Below, in pieces: positions 1 through 7,822 of a stretch of DNA of 64,000 bases. Source of the stretch: CAVTUU01 sp045804965. GTDB taxonomy: Bacteria > Chloroflexota > Chloroflexia > Thermomicrobiales > UBA6265. How positions within the stretch are numbered: position 1 is the first letter of the stretch; every line of letters starts with the position of its first letter. The notes beneath the pieces were generated by a model. The model was given only the letters and a program-made list of their open reading frames with translations, was not told where the DNA came from and ran no database searches. The translations under genes were made by a program, and so were the position numbers. The stretch is taken from positions 430,511 through 494,510 of the forward strand of contig JBJMMD010000047.1 of NCBI GenBank assembly GCA_045804965.1, in the 5' to 3' direction.

Positions 1-1
1 G

Positions 2-1567
2 GCCCTCCAGGAAACTGTCGCCGTTGCCGCCGCGGATGGATACGCGCGGGCGACCAAACGGCCGGCGGTCGTCCAGTTGCACAGTGGTGTCGGTCTTGGC
101 AATGGCGTCGGCATGATGTACCAGGCGAAGCGCGGCGAAGCCCCGCTTGTCGTCCTGGCCGGCGAGTCCGGGCTTCGCTACGATGCAATGGACGCCCAAA
201 TGGCGGCCGATTTGGTCGCGATCGCCGAGCCGGTCACGAAGTGGGCAACGCGCGTGGTCCATCCTTCTTCGCTGTTGCGGGTGGTGCGGCGAGCAATGAA
301 GATCGCGGCAACGCCGCCGATGGGACCTGTCTTCGTTTCGCTGCCCATGGACGTGCTCGACGCGCCGTCAGAAGAAGAAGTAGTTCCGACATCCTATCCA
401 GTCACACGCGTGGCGCCCGAGAACGCTCTCGTGTATCGCGCAGCGGCGATGCTTGCCGGCGCCAGTCGGCCACTGCTCATCGTCGGCGACGGGATCGCAG
501 CATCCGGTGCACAGTCGGAGCTTGCCAAAGTGGCCGAGTTGGCCGGAGCGGAGATTTGGGAAGCAAACGGCTCCGAGGTCAATATCAGCGCCGCCCACCC
601 GCAATACCGCGGCGCGCTCGGGCATATGTTCGGCGACCATAGCCGTGAAATTACTCGCGCCTCGGACGTCATCTTGATTAGTGGAACTTACGTCTTTCCC
701 GAGGTCTTCCCTGCCCTGCACGGCGTCTTTGCCCACGGTGCCCAGGTTATCCATATCGACCTAAACGGCTACGAGATCGCAAAAAACTTCCCGGTCGACC
801 TGGGGATCGTCAGCGATCCAAAGGCGACGTTGGGACAGCTCGCAACCGCTCTGGAGCAGGTAATGACCTCCGCTCAGCGAGATGCGGCACGCCAGCGCGC
901 ATTCGGACTCGGCGAAGCCAAAAAACGCGAACTCGCTGCCCAGAAAAAATCGGATGAGAGCGCGCGGGACTCCGTGCCAATGCATGCGTCTCGGTTCATG
1001 GCCGAACTTGCATCGCAGCTATCTGCTGACGCAGTGATTTTTGACGAGGCGCTGACGACCTCGCCTGAATTGACGCGCTACCTGACCCCCACTCTTCCAG
1101 GTCACTATTTCCAAACGCGCGGCGGCTCGCTTGGGGTCGGCTTTCCCGGCGCTATTGGGCTCAAACTGGCGCACCCTGACAAGACCGTCATCGGGTTCAG
1201 CGGCGATGGGGGTGCGATGTACACCCCTCAGGCGCTGTGGACGGCGGCGCATCACAACCTGGACGTCAAATTCGTCGTCTGCAACAATCGCAGTTATCGC
1301 ATTCTCAAGCACAATATCCAACAGTACTGGCACGAACGCGATCTCGAGGAACGCGACTTTCCTCATCCGTTCGACATTACATCCCCCAACATCGACTTCG
1401 CCGGACTGGCTACCTCGGTGGGGGTCGAGTCGACGCGAGTCGAAACGCCCGATCAGGTAGGGCCGGCGATTTCCCAGGCGCTCACTCATAGCGGCCCTTT
1501 CCTTATAGATCTCGTCATATCCGGCGAGGTGGCCAACCACTTTGTCTATGTCAAAGCCGGTCAGTAG
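2..1567 (+). CDS. Thiamine-diphosphate-dependent decarboxylase/synthase (benzoylformate decarboxylase or acetolactate synthase type), 5' end outside window
   Basis: The reading frame is open from base 2, so the N-terminus lies off the left edge. A TTG at 77 is only an internal codon. The first visible codons carry the family N-terminal pattern QE-x8-DGYARAT, where the glutamate activates the ThDP aminopyrimidine ring. A central Rossmann-like domain follows, then a C-terminal ThDP site with the GDG motif (GDGGAMY, near base 1204) and the downstream NN (CNNRSY) that bind Mg-diphosphate. The family decarboxylates or ligates 2-oxo acids in the cytoplasm. Similarity in feel is closest to benzoylformate decarboxylase/acetolactate synthase-like proteins of unknown substrate; no FAD or regulatory partner is visible. 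It opens the SnoaL cluster and probably supplies or consumes an aldehyde or 2-oxo acid in that pathway (inference). Confidence 0.9.
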   Translation, partial: ALQETVAVAAADGYARATKRPAVVQLHSGVGLGNGVGMMYQAKRGEAPLVVLAGESGLRYDAMDAQMAADLVAIAEPVTKWATRVVHPSSLLRVVRRAMKIAATPPMGPVFVSLPMDVLDAPSEEEVVPTSYPVTRVAPENALVYRAAAMLAGASRPLLIVGDGIAASGAQSELAKVAELAGAEIWEANGSEVNISAAHPQYRGALGHMFGDHSREITRASDVILISGTYVFPEVFPALHGVFAHGAQVIHIDLNGYEIAKNFPVDLGIVSDPKATLGQLATALEQVMTSAQRDAARQRAFGLGEAKKRELAAQKKSDESARDSVPMHASRFMAELASQLSADAVIFDEALTTSPELTRYLTPTLPGHYFQTRGGSLGVGFPGAIGLKLAHPDKTVIGFSGDGGAMYTPQALWTAAHHNLDVKFVVCNNRSYRILKHNIQQYWHERDLEERDFPHPFDITSPNIDFAGLATSVGVESTRVETPDQVGPAISQALTHSGPFLIDLVISGEVANHFVYVKAGQ

Positions 1568-1573
1568 GAGGAG

Positions 1574-1645
1574 ATGCCAGGCAAACAAGGGAAATTTCAA
1601 CGCTCAAGGCACGATGCTTCAGTTGGAGACAAATCATTCAACTAG
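1574..1645 (+). CDS. Possible 23-codon leader ORF before the SnoaL run
   Basis: An ATG sits seven bases after the stop of the ThDP enzyme. The purine run AGGAGG is only two bases upstream of it, which is too close for an ideal ribosome site. The frame runs 23 codons to a TAG, and this TAG overlaps the AGGAGG that serves the next gene. The placement would suit translational coupling or a leader peptide, but the peptide is not recognisable and it could be chance. Confidence 0.2.
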   Translation: MPGKQGKFQRSRHDASVGDKSFN

Positions 1646-1653
1646 GAGGAAAT

Positions 1654-2109
1654 ATGGTGCGTTCAACAGGTCCACACAAGAAGTCCGGAACCAATTCTGA
1701 CGTCGTCGTGAAGATGTATGAGTGTTTCAATCGCGCTGACCTCGACACTATCAAAAATGATGTTTTCGCCTCTAACCTTGTATGGCGTCTTCCCGGTCGC
1801 CACCCGCTCGCTGGGGAAAAGCGTGGGCCAGATGAGGTCCTCGCTTTCTTCCACCAATTGAACAAGTCGGGTATCCACGTCGATCTGGTCGGCATCCACG
1901 ACTGGAGTGATGACACCGTCGTCGAGGTCCACCGTGGTCACGGGCAGGCCGGCGACGCCAAGCTTGATGGTGTCAACTGCACCCATTATCGGATCGAAAA
2001 CGGCAAAATCGCTGAGGTCCAGGTTTATGTGAGCGATCAGTATGCACTCGACAACTTCTTCAACGAGGTCTACAAGTACAAGCCGATCCCGGACCGCCTG
2101 GCGGAGTAA
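1654..2109 (+). CDS. SnoaL-like / NTF2-fold protein 1
   Basis: A 151-residue protein of the NTF2-like superfamily, whose members fold as a cone that holds a small hydrophobic ligand (SnoaL cyclases, ketosteroid isomerase, limonene epoxide hydrolase). Visible hallmarks are the N-terminal helix with YECFNRADLD, the LVWRLPGRHPLAG segment that lines the pocket, and the closing strand HYRIENGKIAEVQVYV. AGGAGG at 1645-1650 lies four bases before ATG 1654. The C-terminus is about 15 residues longer than in its neighbours. It is the first of nine consecutive or near-consecutive members. Whether it is an enzyme or a binding protein cannot be told from sequence; catalytic residues differ between SnoaL subfamilies. 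Confidence 0.85.
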   Translation: MVRSTGPHKKSGTNSDVVVKMYECFNRADLDTIKNDVFASNLVWRLPGRHPLAGEKRGPDEVLAFFHQLNKSGIHVDLVGIHDWSDDTVVEVHRGHGQAGDAKLDGVNCTHYRIENGKIAEVQVYVSDQYALDNFFNEVYKYKPIPDRLAE

Positions 2110-2143
2110 TTGCTGGAGTTTATCCATCGACCGCCTATTGCTA

Positions 2144-2279
2144 CCCACCTTTAAGCCCCAGTGGTTGGTGGGGGTCGACAGGTTCCTTCGCCTTTGGACG
2201 CTTGGCGATCCAATACCGGAGGAGCGAGCGCGCGGATTGGACTGAACGCCAGAGGGTTGCCGCCGAGAGATGTCGGCGG
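2144..2279 (+). promoter_or_regulatory. Two hairpins in the gap between SnoaL genes 1 and 2
   Basis: The 205-base gap holds CCCACC...GGTGGG arms near 2140-2170, with CCCCA/TGGGG nested inside. A second perfect stem, CCGCCGA (2260-2266) with TCGGCGG (2273-2279), has a six-base loop and stands 24 bases before the ribosome site AAAGGAGG of the next gene. No T-run follows either stem, so attenuation or transcript processing is as likely as termination. No promoter is called. Confidence 0.35.
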
Positions 2280-2314
2280 TCGATCGACGGTCTTCAATCC
2301 TCAAAGGAGGCAGC

Positions 2315-2761
2315 ATGCCAAACGTTACTCCCGATCTCGTGCGCAAGGCGTACGGGGCGCTTGCCTCGGGCGATGTTGAGCAAATTCAGGAGTACTGGGC
2401 CGAGGACATGAACTGGCTCGTGCCGGGTCACAATCCGCTGTCAGGGTGGTACCACGGACGGGACGCGTTCCTTGGGTTCATGGGACAGGTCGGGGCACTG
2501 TCGGCCAATAGCTTCAATATGGAGTCGATCGCCGTCATGACGAGCGACGACTACTCTGCCGACGTGACACGCAACATCGGGTTCCGAGGTGGCTTCGAAG
2601 GGAAGGGCACTGTCCCTTACACAAAGTTAGACATCAATGTCGTCCATGTTCTGCGCTGGCGGGACGGGAAAGTGATCGAGGGCCGAGGCGCGATCTTCGG
2701 TGACGGCACAACGGAGTACGACCAGTTCTGGGCACCGACCACCGGAGGCGAACGGATCTGA
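2315..2761 (+). CDS. SnoaL-like / NTF2-fold protein 2
   Basis: A 148-residue single-domain NTF2-like protein. The start is ATG 2315, chosen because AAAGGAGG (2303-2310) sits four bases upstream; the frame itself is open further 5'. The N-terminal helix reads LVRKAYGALASGDVEQIQEY, followed by WLVPGHNPLSGWYHGRDAFLGF, which resembles the LPGRHPLAG segment of protein 1, so proteins 1 and 2 look like closer relatives of each other than of the later ester-cyclase-like members. The closing strand is VLRWRDGKVIEG. It is probably a ligand-binding or small-molecule isomerase/hydrolase type of protein in the cytoplasm. The substrate is unknown. Confidence 0.85.
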   Translation: MPNVTPDLVRKAYGALASGDVEQIQEYWAEDMNWLVPGHNPLSGWYHGRDAFLGFMGQVGALSANSFNMESIAVMTSDDYSADVTRNIGFRGGFEGKGTVPYTKLDINVVHVLRWRDGKVIEGRGAIFGDGTTEYDQFWAPTTGGERI

Positions 2762-2813
2762 CCGCGCGGCGCGTGTTCGGAACGGGCGGGTGCCCCTAGG
2801 AGGGAATCGTTTG

Positions 2814-3263
2814 ATGGCCACCGCAGCGCATTTGACCGAGGACGAACTGCGGCAGTTCGTCGTCGACTGGTTCGATTTACTTGACGTCCATGCGCCGGTC
2901 GAACAAGTGCTGCCGCTGGTTGCCGAGGACGACCTTGAGATGGTCTTCCCGGAAGTGACGGTCCAAGGCCAGGACAGCTTCAAGGATTGGTACGCGAAAG
3001 TGACCAATCGATTCTTCGACGAGGTGCACACACTCAACGAGCAGCGATTCTCCACTGCGGGCGACCGGGGCGAGATCGGGCTCGACCTCAACTGGCAGGC
3101 TAAGTTGTGGCAGCCACCGGCGCCGAAGAGCCAGTGGTTGGGATTCGATGTGCTCCAGACGTGGGAAATGCGCCGCTCGGCGCGGACCAACAAGCCGGAG
3201 ATCGTGCGCTACATCGTGACCAAGTTCGACCCGATGCCAGGATCCGCGGCGCTACCAGACTAG
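2814..3263 (+). CDS. NTF2-like protein 3
   Basis: A 149-residue protein, the most divergent of the run. The fold is suggested by its length, the N-terminal helical LRQFVVDWFDLLDVHAPVEQ, and the alternating strands ending with VLQTWEMRRS and IVRYIVTKFDPM. A purine-rich TAGGAGGG lies at 2797-2804, so ATG 2814 or TTG 2811 could start it; ATG was taken. It lacks the H-x-G and GDGK-type signatures of the ester-cyclase-like members, so it belongs to the broader nuclear-transport-factor-2 group. It lies 52 bases after the previous stop and 27 before the next start, consistent with one operon. Confidence 0.75.
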   Translation: MATAAHLTEDELRQFVVDWFDLLDVHAPVEQVLPLVAEDDLEMVFPEVTVQGQDSFKDWYAKVTNRFFDEVHTLNEQRFSTAGDRGEIGLDLNWQAKLWQPPAPKSQWLGFDVLQTWEMRRSARTNKPEIVRYIVTKFDPMPGSAALPD

Positions 3264-3290
3264 CGGCTCGTGTGGGAAGGAGACGAAGGG

Positions 3291-3719
3291 ATGGCCGACA
3301 ACAAGCTGATTGTGCAAAAAGTCGTCAACGAGGTCTGGAACACCGCTGATGAGAGTAAGGTTGGCCAATACTACGGCGACGACTTTGTCTTTCACACAGA
3401 GGGCGGAGCCGTGCAGCAGGGTCCGGAGAGCATCCGTGAGTGGCTGCGAGCCACCCACGGCGCCTTCCCGGACATCTCATACCAAATCGGTGCCATCTAT
3501 GGCGAAGATGACAAGGTCGCGTTCCGGTACACCGTTGCCGGGAACCAAACTGGGGATTTCCGCGGACTGCCGCCTACCGGCAAGACCGTCCACCTGACTG
3601 GCCACATGATCGTGCACCTACGGGACGGCAAGATCGTCGAGGGGCACGGCTATTGGGACACGCTGGGGCTTTTACAGCAGATCGGCCTGGTGCCACCGAT
3701 GGGGCCGCCGCGAGCGTAG
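3291..3719 (+). CDS. SnoaL-like ester cyclase family protein 4
   Basis: A 142-residue SnoaL-like protein. It shows the family order: helix VNEVWNTADES, FVFHTEG, the helix ending in AFPDISYQIG, the strand with VAFRYTVAGNQTGDFRGLPPTG, and the closing pair MIVHLRDGKIVEGHGYWDTLGLLQQIGL. The last block is typical of proteins annotated as ester cyclase or SnoaL polyketide cyclase; SnoaL itself closes an aromatic polyketide ring by aldol chemistry, but no polyketide synthase is present here. ATG 3291 follows GGAAGGAG; a GTG at 3270 is open but lacks a ribosome site. Confidence 0.88.
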   Translation: MADNKLIVQKVVNEVWNTADESKVGQYYGDDFVFHTEGGAVQQGPESIREWLRATHGAFPDISYQIGAIYGEDDKVAFRYTVAGNQTGDFRGLPPTGKTVHLTGHMIVHLRDGKIVEGHGYWDTLGLLQQIGLVPPMGPPRA

Positions 3720-3747
3720 TCCCGCCGGGACGAGTGGAGGAAAAGCG

Positions 3748-4176
3748 ATGGCGACCCCAGAGCAAAACATGGCCACCGTCCGCCAGTTTTTCGAGGCGGC
3801 GAGCACGGCCAATTTCGATGACTTCGACAACTACATGGTCGAGAAATTCGTCACCCACGGCGATGCGCTTTTTCCCTTCTTCATGGGACGCGAGGGGATG
3901 AAGGGAGGCGTCGGTTTCTTCAAGAAAGCCTTTCCCGATGCCCGGCTCAACCTTGAAGAGATCTTCGCCGAGGGCAACAAGGTCGTGGCGCACGTGCGCG
4001 TGACTGGACACCAGGAAAAAGAGTGGCTCGGCGTTCCCGCATCGGGCAACGAATACACCTGGACCGCCTCGACCATTATCCGTTTCGACGACGACGGGAA
4101 GATGGTGGAACGCTGGGTAATCGAAGACGAGCTGGGCATGATGATCCAGCTCGGCATCATGCCACCGCTGCATTGA
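3748..4176 (+). CDS. SnoaL-like ester cyclase family protein 5
   Basis: A 142-residue single-domain SnoaL-like protein starting at ATG 3748 behind TGGAGG. Visible blocks are VRQFFEAASTANFDDFDNYM, FVTHGDALFPFF, AFPDARLNLEEIFAEGNKVV, VTGHQEKEWLGVPASGNEY and MVERWVIEDELGMMIQLGIMP. The H-G-D-A-L-F-P signature recurs in protein 6 and, in altered form (HGEALFG, HGDALAP), in the fused proteins downstream, marking one recently amplified subfamily. The 28-base spacing to protein 4 and 19-base spacing to protein 6 support one transcript. Confidence 0.88.
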   Translation: MATPEQNMATVRQFFEAASTANFDDFDNYMVEKFVTHGDALFPFFMGREGMKGGVGFFKKAFPDARLNLEEIFAEGNKVVAHVRVTGHQEKEWLGVPASGNEYTWTASTIIRFDDDGKMVERWVIEDELGMMIQLGIMPPLH

Positions 4177-4195
4177 CGGAGGAGACGGGCCAATC

Positions 4196-4636
4196 ATGGG
4201 AGCAAAGCAAGACCGCAACCGCGCCACGTTGCAGAAGTTCTATGACGAGGCAATCGGCAAGGGCAACGTCGACATCATCGACGAATTGATGGCGGAGGAT
4301 TTCGTCCACCACGGGGATGCGCTCTTCCCGTACATCGGCGGCAGCGCGGCGATCAAAGCCGGTGTTGGCGGGGTGAAAGCTGCCTTTCCGGACGGCAAGA
4401 CGATCATCGAGGACACCGTCGCCGAGGGGGACATCGTCGTCAGTAGGCTCTCCTGGACCGGCACCCACCTCGGCACGATGATGGGCAAGGAAGCGACCGG
4501 CAAAAAGATGTCCTGGAAGGGCATATCCACCTACCGCTTCAACGAAGAGGGGCTCATCGTCGAGCGTTGGGCAAACCAGGACGTCGTCCCAATGTTGATC
4601 GAGCTCGGCATCCTGCCGCAGATGGGGCCGTCCTAA
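4196..4636 (+). CDS. SnoaL-like ester cyclase family protein 6
   Basis: A 146-residue member very like protein 5, with VDIIDELMAEDFVHHGDALF, AFPDGKTIIEDTVAEGDIVV, WTGTHLGTMMGKEATGKKM and IVERWANQDVVPMLIELGIL. ATG 4196 is preceded by GGAGGAGACGGGCC. Its similarity to the first domain of the 436-residue fusion protein suggests tandem duplication within the cluster (inference from shared motifs, not from a computed tree). The predicted location is the cytoplasm; ligand and reaction are unknown. Confidence 0.88.
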   Translation: MGAKQDRNRATLQKFYDEAIGKGNVDIIDELMAEDFVHHGDALFPYIGGSAAIKAGVGGVKAAFPDGKTIIEDTVAEGDIVVSRLSWTGTHLGTMMGKEATGKKMSWKGISTYRFNEEGLIVERWANQDVVPMLIELGILPQMGPS

Positions 4637-4655
4637 CCCGGGCTCGGGGCTGCGC

Positions 4656-4693
4656 CGGACGACGGTGCGCCGTTCGGTTCGATTCGTCGTCCG
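4656..4693 (+). promoter_or_regulatory. Inverted repeat between SnoaL 6 and the NmrA-like gene
   Basis: CGGACGAC at 4656-4663 is matched by GTCGTCCG at 4686-4693, an eight-base perfect stem with a 22-base loop. It occupies the 84-base gap before the ribosome site of the reductase gene. No U-run follows, so it may be a weak pause or stability element rather than a true terminator. Confidence 0.3.
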
Positions 4694-4720
4694 CATAAAG
4701 ACGCGAAGGAGCGTTCGAGG

Positions 4721-5590
4721 ATGATTCTCGTCACTGGCGCGACAGGAAACATCGGGCAAGAGCTCGTACGCCAGATGGGGGAGGCCGGCGTGCCGGTCCG
4801 CGCCCTGGTGCGCGACGCCTCGCGCGCGGGCGATCTTAAAGACATGGGCGCCGAAATAGTGGTCGGCGACCTCGGTCAGCCCGAGACGATCGATTCGGCA
4901 CTGGAAGGCGTCGACAAAGCCTTCCTCTTGACCGCGACCGATCCGGCGCAAGTCGAAGTTCAAGGAAATTTCATCGATGCGGCCAAACGCGCTAACCTCA
5001 GCCACGTGGTGAAGCTCTCGGTGGTCGGGGCCGCTCTCGACGCGCCCGCGAAGCTGATGCGCTGGCACGCCCAGACCGAAGCGGATCTGGCCGCGTCCGG
5101 CTTACCGCACACAAACCTTCGTCCGCATGTGTTCTATCAGTATTATCTCTACTTGGCGCCAATGGTGATCGGCATGGGTTCGTTCACCGCCTCACTCAAA
5201 TCCGGCGTCAAGCTGGCGTCGATCGACATCCGAGACATCGCCGCATCCGCGATGTCCATCCTGCAAGACCCGGCCAAGCACAACGGTCAGACTTATTTTC
5301 TGACCGGGCCTGAACCCTTCTCGAACGACGACCTCGCGGAGAAGATCGGCCGGATGATTGGCAAACCGGTCAGCTACACATGGTCGCCGGGTGACGTCAG
5401 CCGCGCCGCAATGATCGATATGGGCTTCCCGGAATGGATGTCGGACGTCGTGACCGAGATGGACGAGGCGTACAGCACCGGCAACTACTCCTACACCACT
5501 ACCGCGGTCAAAGACATCACCGGGAACGAGCCTCGCTCGATTGACCAATTCCTCGAAGAATTTTCGTTCGTCTTCGCCGGCGGGGAATAG
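4721..5590 (+). CDS. NmrA-like / atypical SDR NAD(P)-binding protein
   Basis: A 289-residue Rossmann-fold protein. The N-terminus MILVTGATGNIGQELV is the TGATGxxG nucleotide-binding motif, with the glycine-rich turn at G6-G9-G12. The next strand RALVRDASRA carries a basic residue after the second strand, which in this family often means NADP. The centre holds VVKLSVVGAA and MRWHAQTEADLAASGLPHTNLRPHVFYQY, as in NmrA/HSCARG and isoflavone-reductase-like atypical SDRs, which lack the YxxxK catalytic pair. Members are redox sensors or reductases (for example quinone reductases). AAGGAG precedes ATG 4721. Its place inside the SnoaL run suggests it acts on, or senses, the same metabolite stream. 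Confidence 0.88.
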   Translation: MILVTGATGNIGQELVRQMGEAGVPVRALVRDASRAGDLKDMGAEIVVGDLGQPETIDSALEGVDKAFLLTATDPAQVEVQGNFIDAAKRANLSHVVKLSVVGAALDAPAKLMRWHAQTEADLAASGLPHTNLRPHVFYQYYLYLAPMVIGMGSFTASLKSGVKLASIDIRDIAASAMSILQDPAKHNGQTYFLTGPEPFSNDDLAEKIGRMIGKPVSYTWSPGDVSRAAMIDMGFPEWMSDVVTEMDEAYSTGNYSYTTTAVKDITGNEPRSIDQFLEEFSFVFAGGE

Positions 5591-5638
5591 CCGCCGCGAC
5601 GGCTCCGGTCGCGACCGATTCGCACCGAAGGAGCATGT

Positions 5639-6949
5639 ATGTCAGAGCAAGAAAACGCCGCAGTTGTTCATCGCCTCTATGACGAGCTGAACAAGGACAA
5701 CATCGATATCGTCGACGAATTGATCTCCCCGAATTTCGTCGCCCACGGCGAGACGATGGGCCTCGATCCCAGTGGGACCGACCGCCGAGGGGCGATGAAA
5801 AAAGGCATTCAGTGGGCAAAGCAAATCTTCCCGGATCTGGTCGTCACAGTCGAGGAAACTCTCACCTCCGGTGACCGGGTGGTCTGCCGCCTGCTCTGGA
5901 CTGGCACCCAGAAAGACCCGTTTATGGGCGTCCCGCCGAGCGGCGAGCCGATCACTTGGACCGCGATCGCGATTAACCGGATGGAGAATGGCCAGATCGC
6001 GGAACGTTGGTTCAACTCCGACGAGCTCGGCATGATGCAGAAGATGGGGCTTATCCCCAAAATGGGCCCCCCGGAAGCCAAACCGGTCGACGAACAGACC
6101 CAGGCGGCGAAAGAGCTGGCACAGCGCTACATTGATGCCGTCAACGCCAAGGACGAAGCCGAGTTGCGCGCCGTCTTCGCCGATGACTTCATCGATCACA
6201 ATGCGGTGCAATTGAGCGGCATCTCGCAGGGCGTTGAAGGGGTGATCCAGGCGCACCATATGCTGGATTCCGCCTTCCCCGACATCCACTTCGAGTTGAA
6301 CGACACGGTCGTCGAGGGCGATCAAGTCGCGATTCGGATTAGCGCCAGCGGCACGCAAAAGGGCGAGTTGTTCGGCATCCCGGCCACCAACAAGCACATC
6401 ACTTGGACAGGCCACCGGATCATGACGATCAAGGACGGTCGCTTCACCGAGGGCTCGAACGAGCTCGACCAGGTCGGAATCATGACCCAGCTCGGGGTAA
6501 TGCCGCCGATGGTCATGCCGGGCGAGCCGCCCGATCCCGCCACGGATAAAGCCGCGGTTCAAAAGCTCTACGAGGGCCTGAGCGCGGGCAATTACGACAT
6601 TCTCGACGAAGTGATGGATCCGCTTGCCGTGATCCACGGCGACGCCTTGGCGCCGCTAACTCGGGGCGCCACGGCCTACAAAGAGATCTTCAAACCCATT
6701 CGCGCCGCCTTCCCGGACATTAAGGCGACGATCGAGAACATGGTTGTGCAGGATGACAAGGTGGTCTCGCGCGTGCGATGGAACGGCACCCATACAGGCA
6801 CGTTCATGGGATTCATCCAGCCGACCAACAAACAGATGAACTGGGGCGAGATCGTGCTCGACCGCTTCGAGAACGGCAAGATCGTCGAGCGTTGGTATAA
6901 CACGGACGCAATGAGCATCTTCCGGCAGCTGGGGCTCGTTCCGGAGTAG
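5639..6949 (+). CDS. Triple-domain SnoaL-like protein (three fused ester-cyclase-type domains)
   Basis: A 436-residue protein made of three complete SnoaL-like domains, about residues 1-140, 150-288 and 297-436. Each repeats the helix with N-x-D-I-x-DEL/DEV or its variant, an H-x-E/D/N segment (VAHGET, IDHNAV, VIHGDA), a FPD step, the xGT strand and a closing GQIAERW, GRFTEGS or GKIVERW. Linkers are proline-rich (KMGPPEAKPV, MPPMVMPGEPPDP). Family members normally act as dimers, so a covalent trimer is unusual. The three units differ at the histidine-following residues, suggesting divergence of ligand or loss of function in some units. ATG 5639 follows GAAGGAG. The gene is 48 bases after the NmrA-like gene. 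Confidence 0.88.
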   Translation: MSEQENAAVVHRLYDELNKDNIDIVDELISPNFVAHGETMGLDPSGTDRRGAMKKGIQWAKQIFPDLVVTVEETLTSGDRVVCRLLWTGTQKDPFMGVPPSGEPITWTAIAINRMENGQIAERWFNSDELGMMQKMGLIPKMGPPEAKPVDEQTQAAKELAQRYIDAVNAKDEAELRAVFADDFIDHNAVQLSGISQGVEGVIQAHHMLDSAFPDIHFELNDTVVEGDQVAIRISASGTQKGELFGIPATNKHITWTGHRIMTIKDGRFTEGSNELDQVGIMTQLGVMPPMVMPGEPPDPATDKAAVQKLYEGLSAGNYDILDEVMDPLAVIHGDALAPLTRGATAYKEIFKPIRAAFPDIKATIENMVVQDDKVVSRVRWNGTHTGTFMGFIQPTNKQMNWGEIVLDRFENGKIVERWYNTDAMSIFRQLGLVPE

Positions 6950-6990
6950 TCCGCGGCTGGCATATCCCGCACTCGGGCAAGGAGATGGTT

Positions 6991-7794
6991 ATGGGAGAGC
7001 TCCAAGAGCGCAACAAGGCGGTCGTCCGCCGCTTTTACGAAGAGGTCATGAATCAGGGCAAGGTGGACGTGCTCGACGAGGTCATGGACGCCGAGTTCGA
7101 CGACCACGGCGAGGCGTTGTTCGGCAGCCCGCACGGCCGTGCCGTAATTCGCGGCGGGATCGAAGCGGTCCACTCCATCCTCAAAGACCTCAACGTTCGC
7201 CTCGAGGACATGGTCGCTTCTGGTGACATGGTCGGCGTGCGCGGGACTATGACCTGTAAGCTAGTCGGCCCGTTCCTCGGAGTCGACGCGTCGGGGAACG
7301 AGCTGAAATGGGGCGGAATCGCGATGTTCGAGGTCAAAGACGGGAAGATCACCCGTCGTTGGTTCAACTCGGACAGCCTCAACATTATGACCCAGCTCGG
7401 ACTCTATCCCCCGGCGCCAAAACCCGATGCGCCCGCGCCAAAGGCTCCGAGAGAGATCATCAACCAGTACTACGACTCGGTGAACGCGGGCGATTGGGAT
7501 ACCTGGCTGACGCTCTTCGCCTACGACATGGAGATGGACGAGCAGTTGATGGGCCACGTCGACGGGATCGACCCGCTCCGCGATGTCGTCGGCGGACTGA
7601 GGAAGTTCAAGAAGTTCCAGATGCACCCGCAGCACACGGTCGTCGAAGGCGACGAGGCGATGGTCGCCTGGAATTTCGAGGCGATCGACCCTAACGGCAA
7701 GGAGATCAACGTCAAAGGCGCCAATTTCTTTCGTTTCAAGAACGGCAAGATCGTCTATATGGCCAACTTCCACGACACGAAGCCGTTCTCCTGA
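6991..7794 (+). CDS. Double-domain SnoaL-like protein
   Basis: A 267-residue protein with two NTF2-fold units. Residues 1 to about 138 are an ester-cyclase-like unit (VVRRFYEEVMNQGKVDVLDE, DDHGEALFG, ending KITRRWFNSDSLNIMTQLGL). After a Pro/Ala linker (PPAPKPDAPAPKAP) a second unit of a different NTF2 subfamily follows (IINQYYDSVNAGDWDTWLTLF, MDEQLMGHVDG, FFRFKNGKIVYMANFHDTKPF). ATG 6991 was preferred over ATG 6985 because GGAG at 6981-6984 would touch the earlier start. The pairing of two subfamilies in one chain suggests a heterodimer-like arrangement (inference). Confidence 0.87.
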   Translation: MGELQERNKAVVRRFYEEVMNQGKVDVLDEVMDAEFDDHGEALFGSPHGRAVIRGGIEAVHSILKDLNVRLEDMVASGDMVGVRGTMTCKLVGPFLGVDASGNELKWGGIAMFEVKDGKITRRWFNSDSLNIMTQLGLYPPAPKPDAPAPKAPREIINQYYDSVNAGDWDTWLTLFAYDMEMDEQLMGHVDGIDPLRDVVGGLRKFKKFQMHPQHTVVEGDEAMVAWNFEAIDPNGKEINVKGANFFRFKNGKIVYMANFHDTKPFS

Positions 7795-7822
7795 TCGATT
7801 CGGATTTCGCAATCCGGCAAGG

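Noticed and set aside
4656..4693. The inverted repeat with GGTTCGATTC as a tRNA T-arm
   Set aside because: No acceptor, D-arm or anticodon arm can be folded around it; the match is only to the T-loop consensus.
5642..6637. A 331-codon minus-strand frame opposite the triple SnoaL gene
   Set aside because: It is the antisense shadow of strongly supported SnoaL domains and has no recognisable motif.
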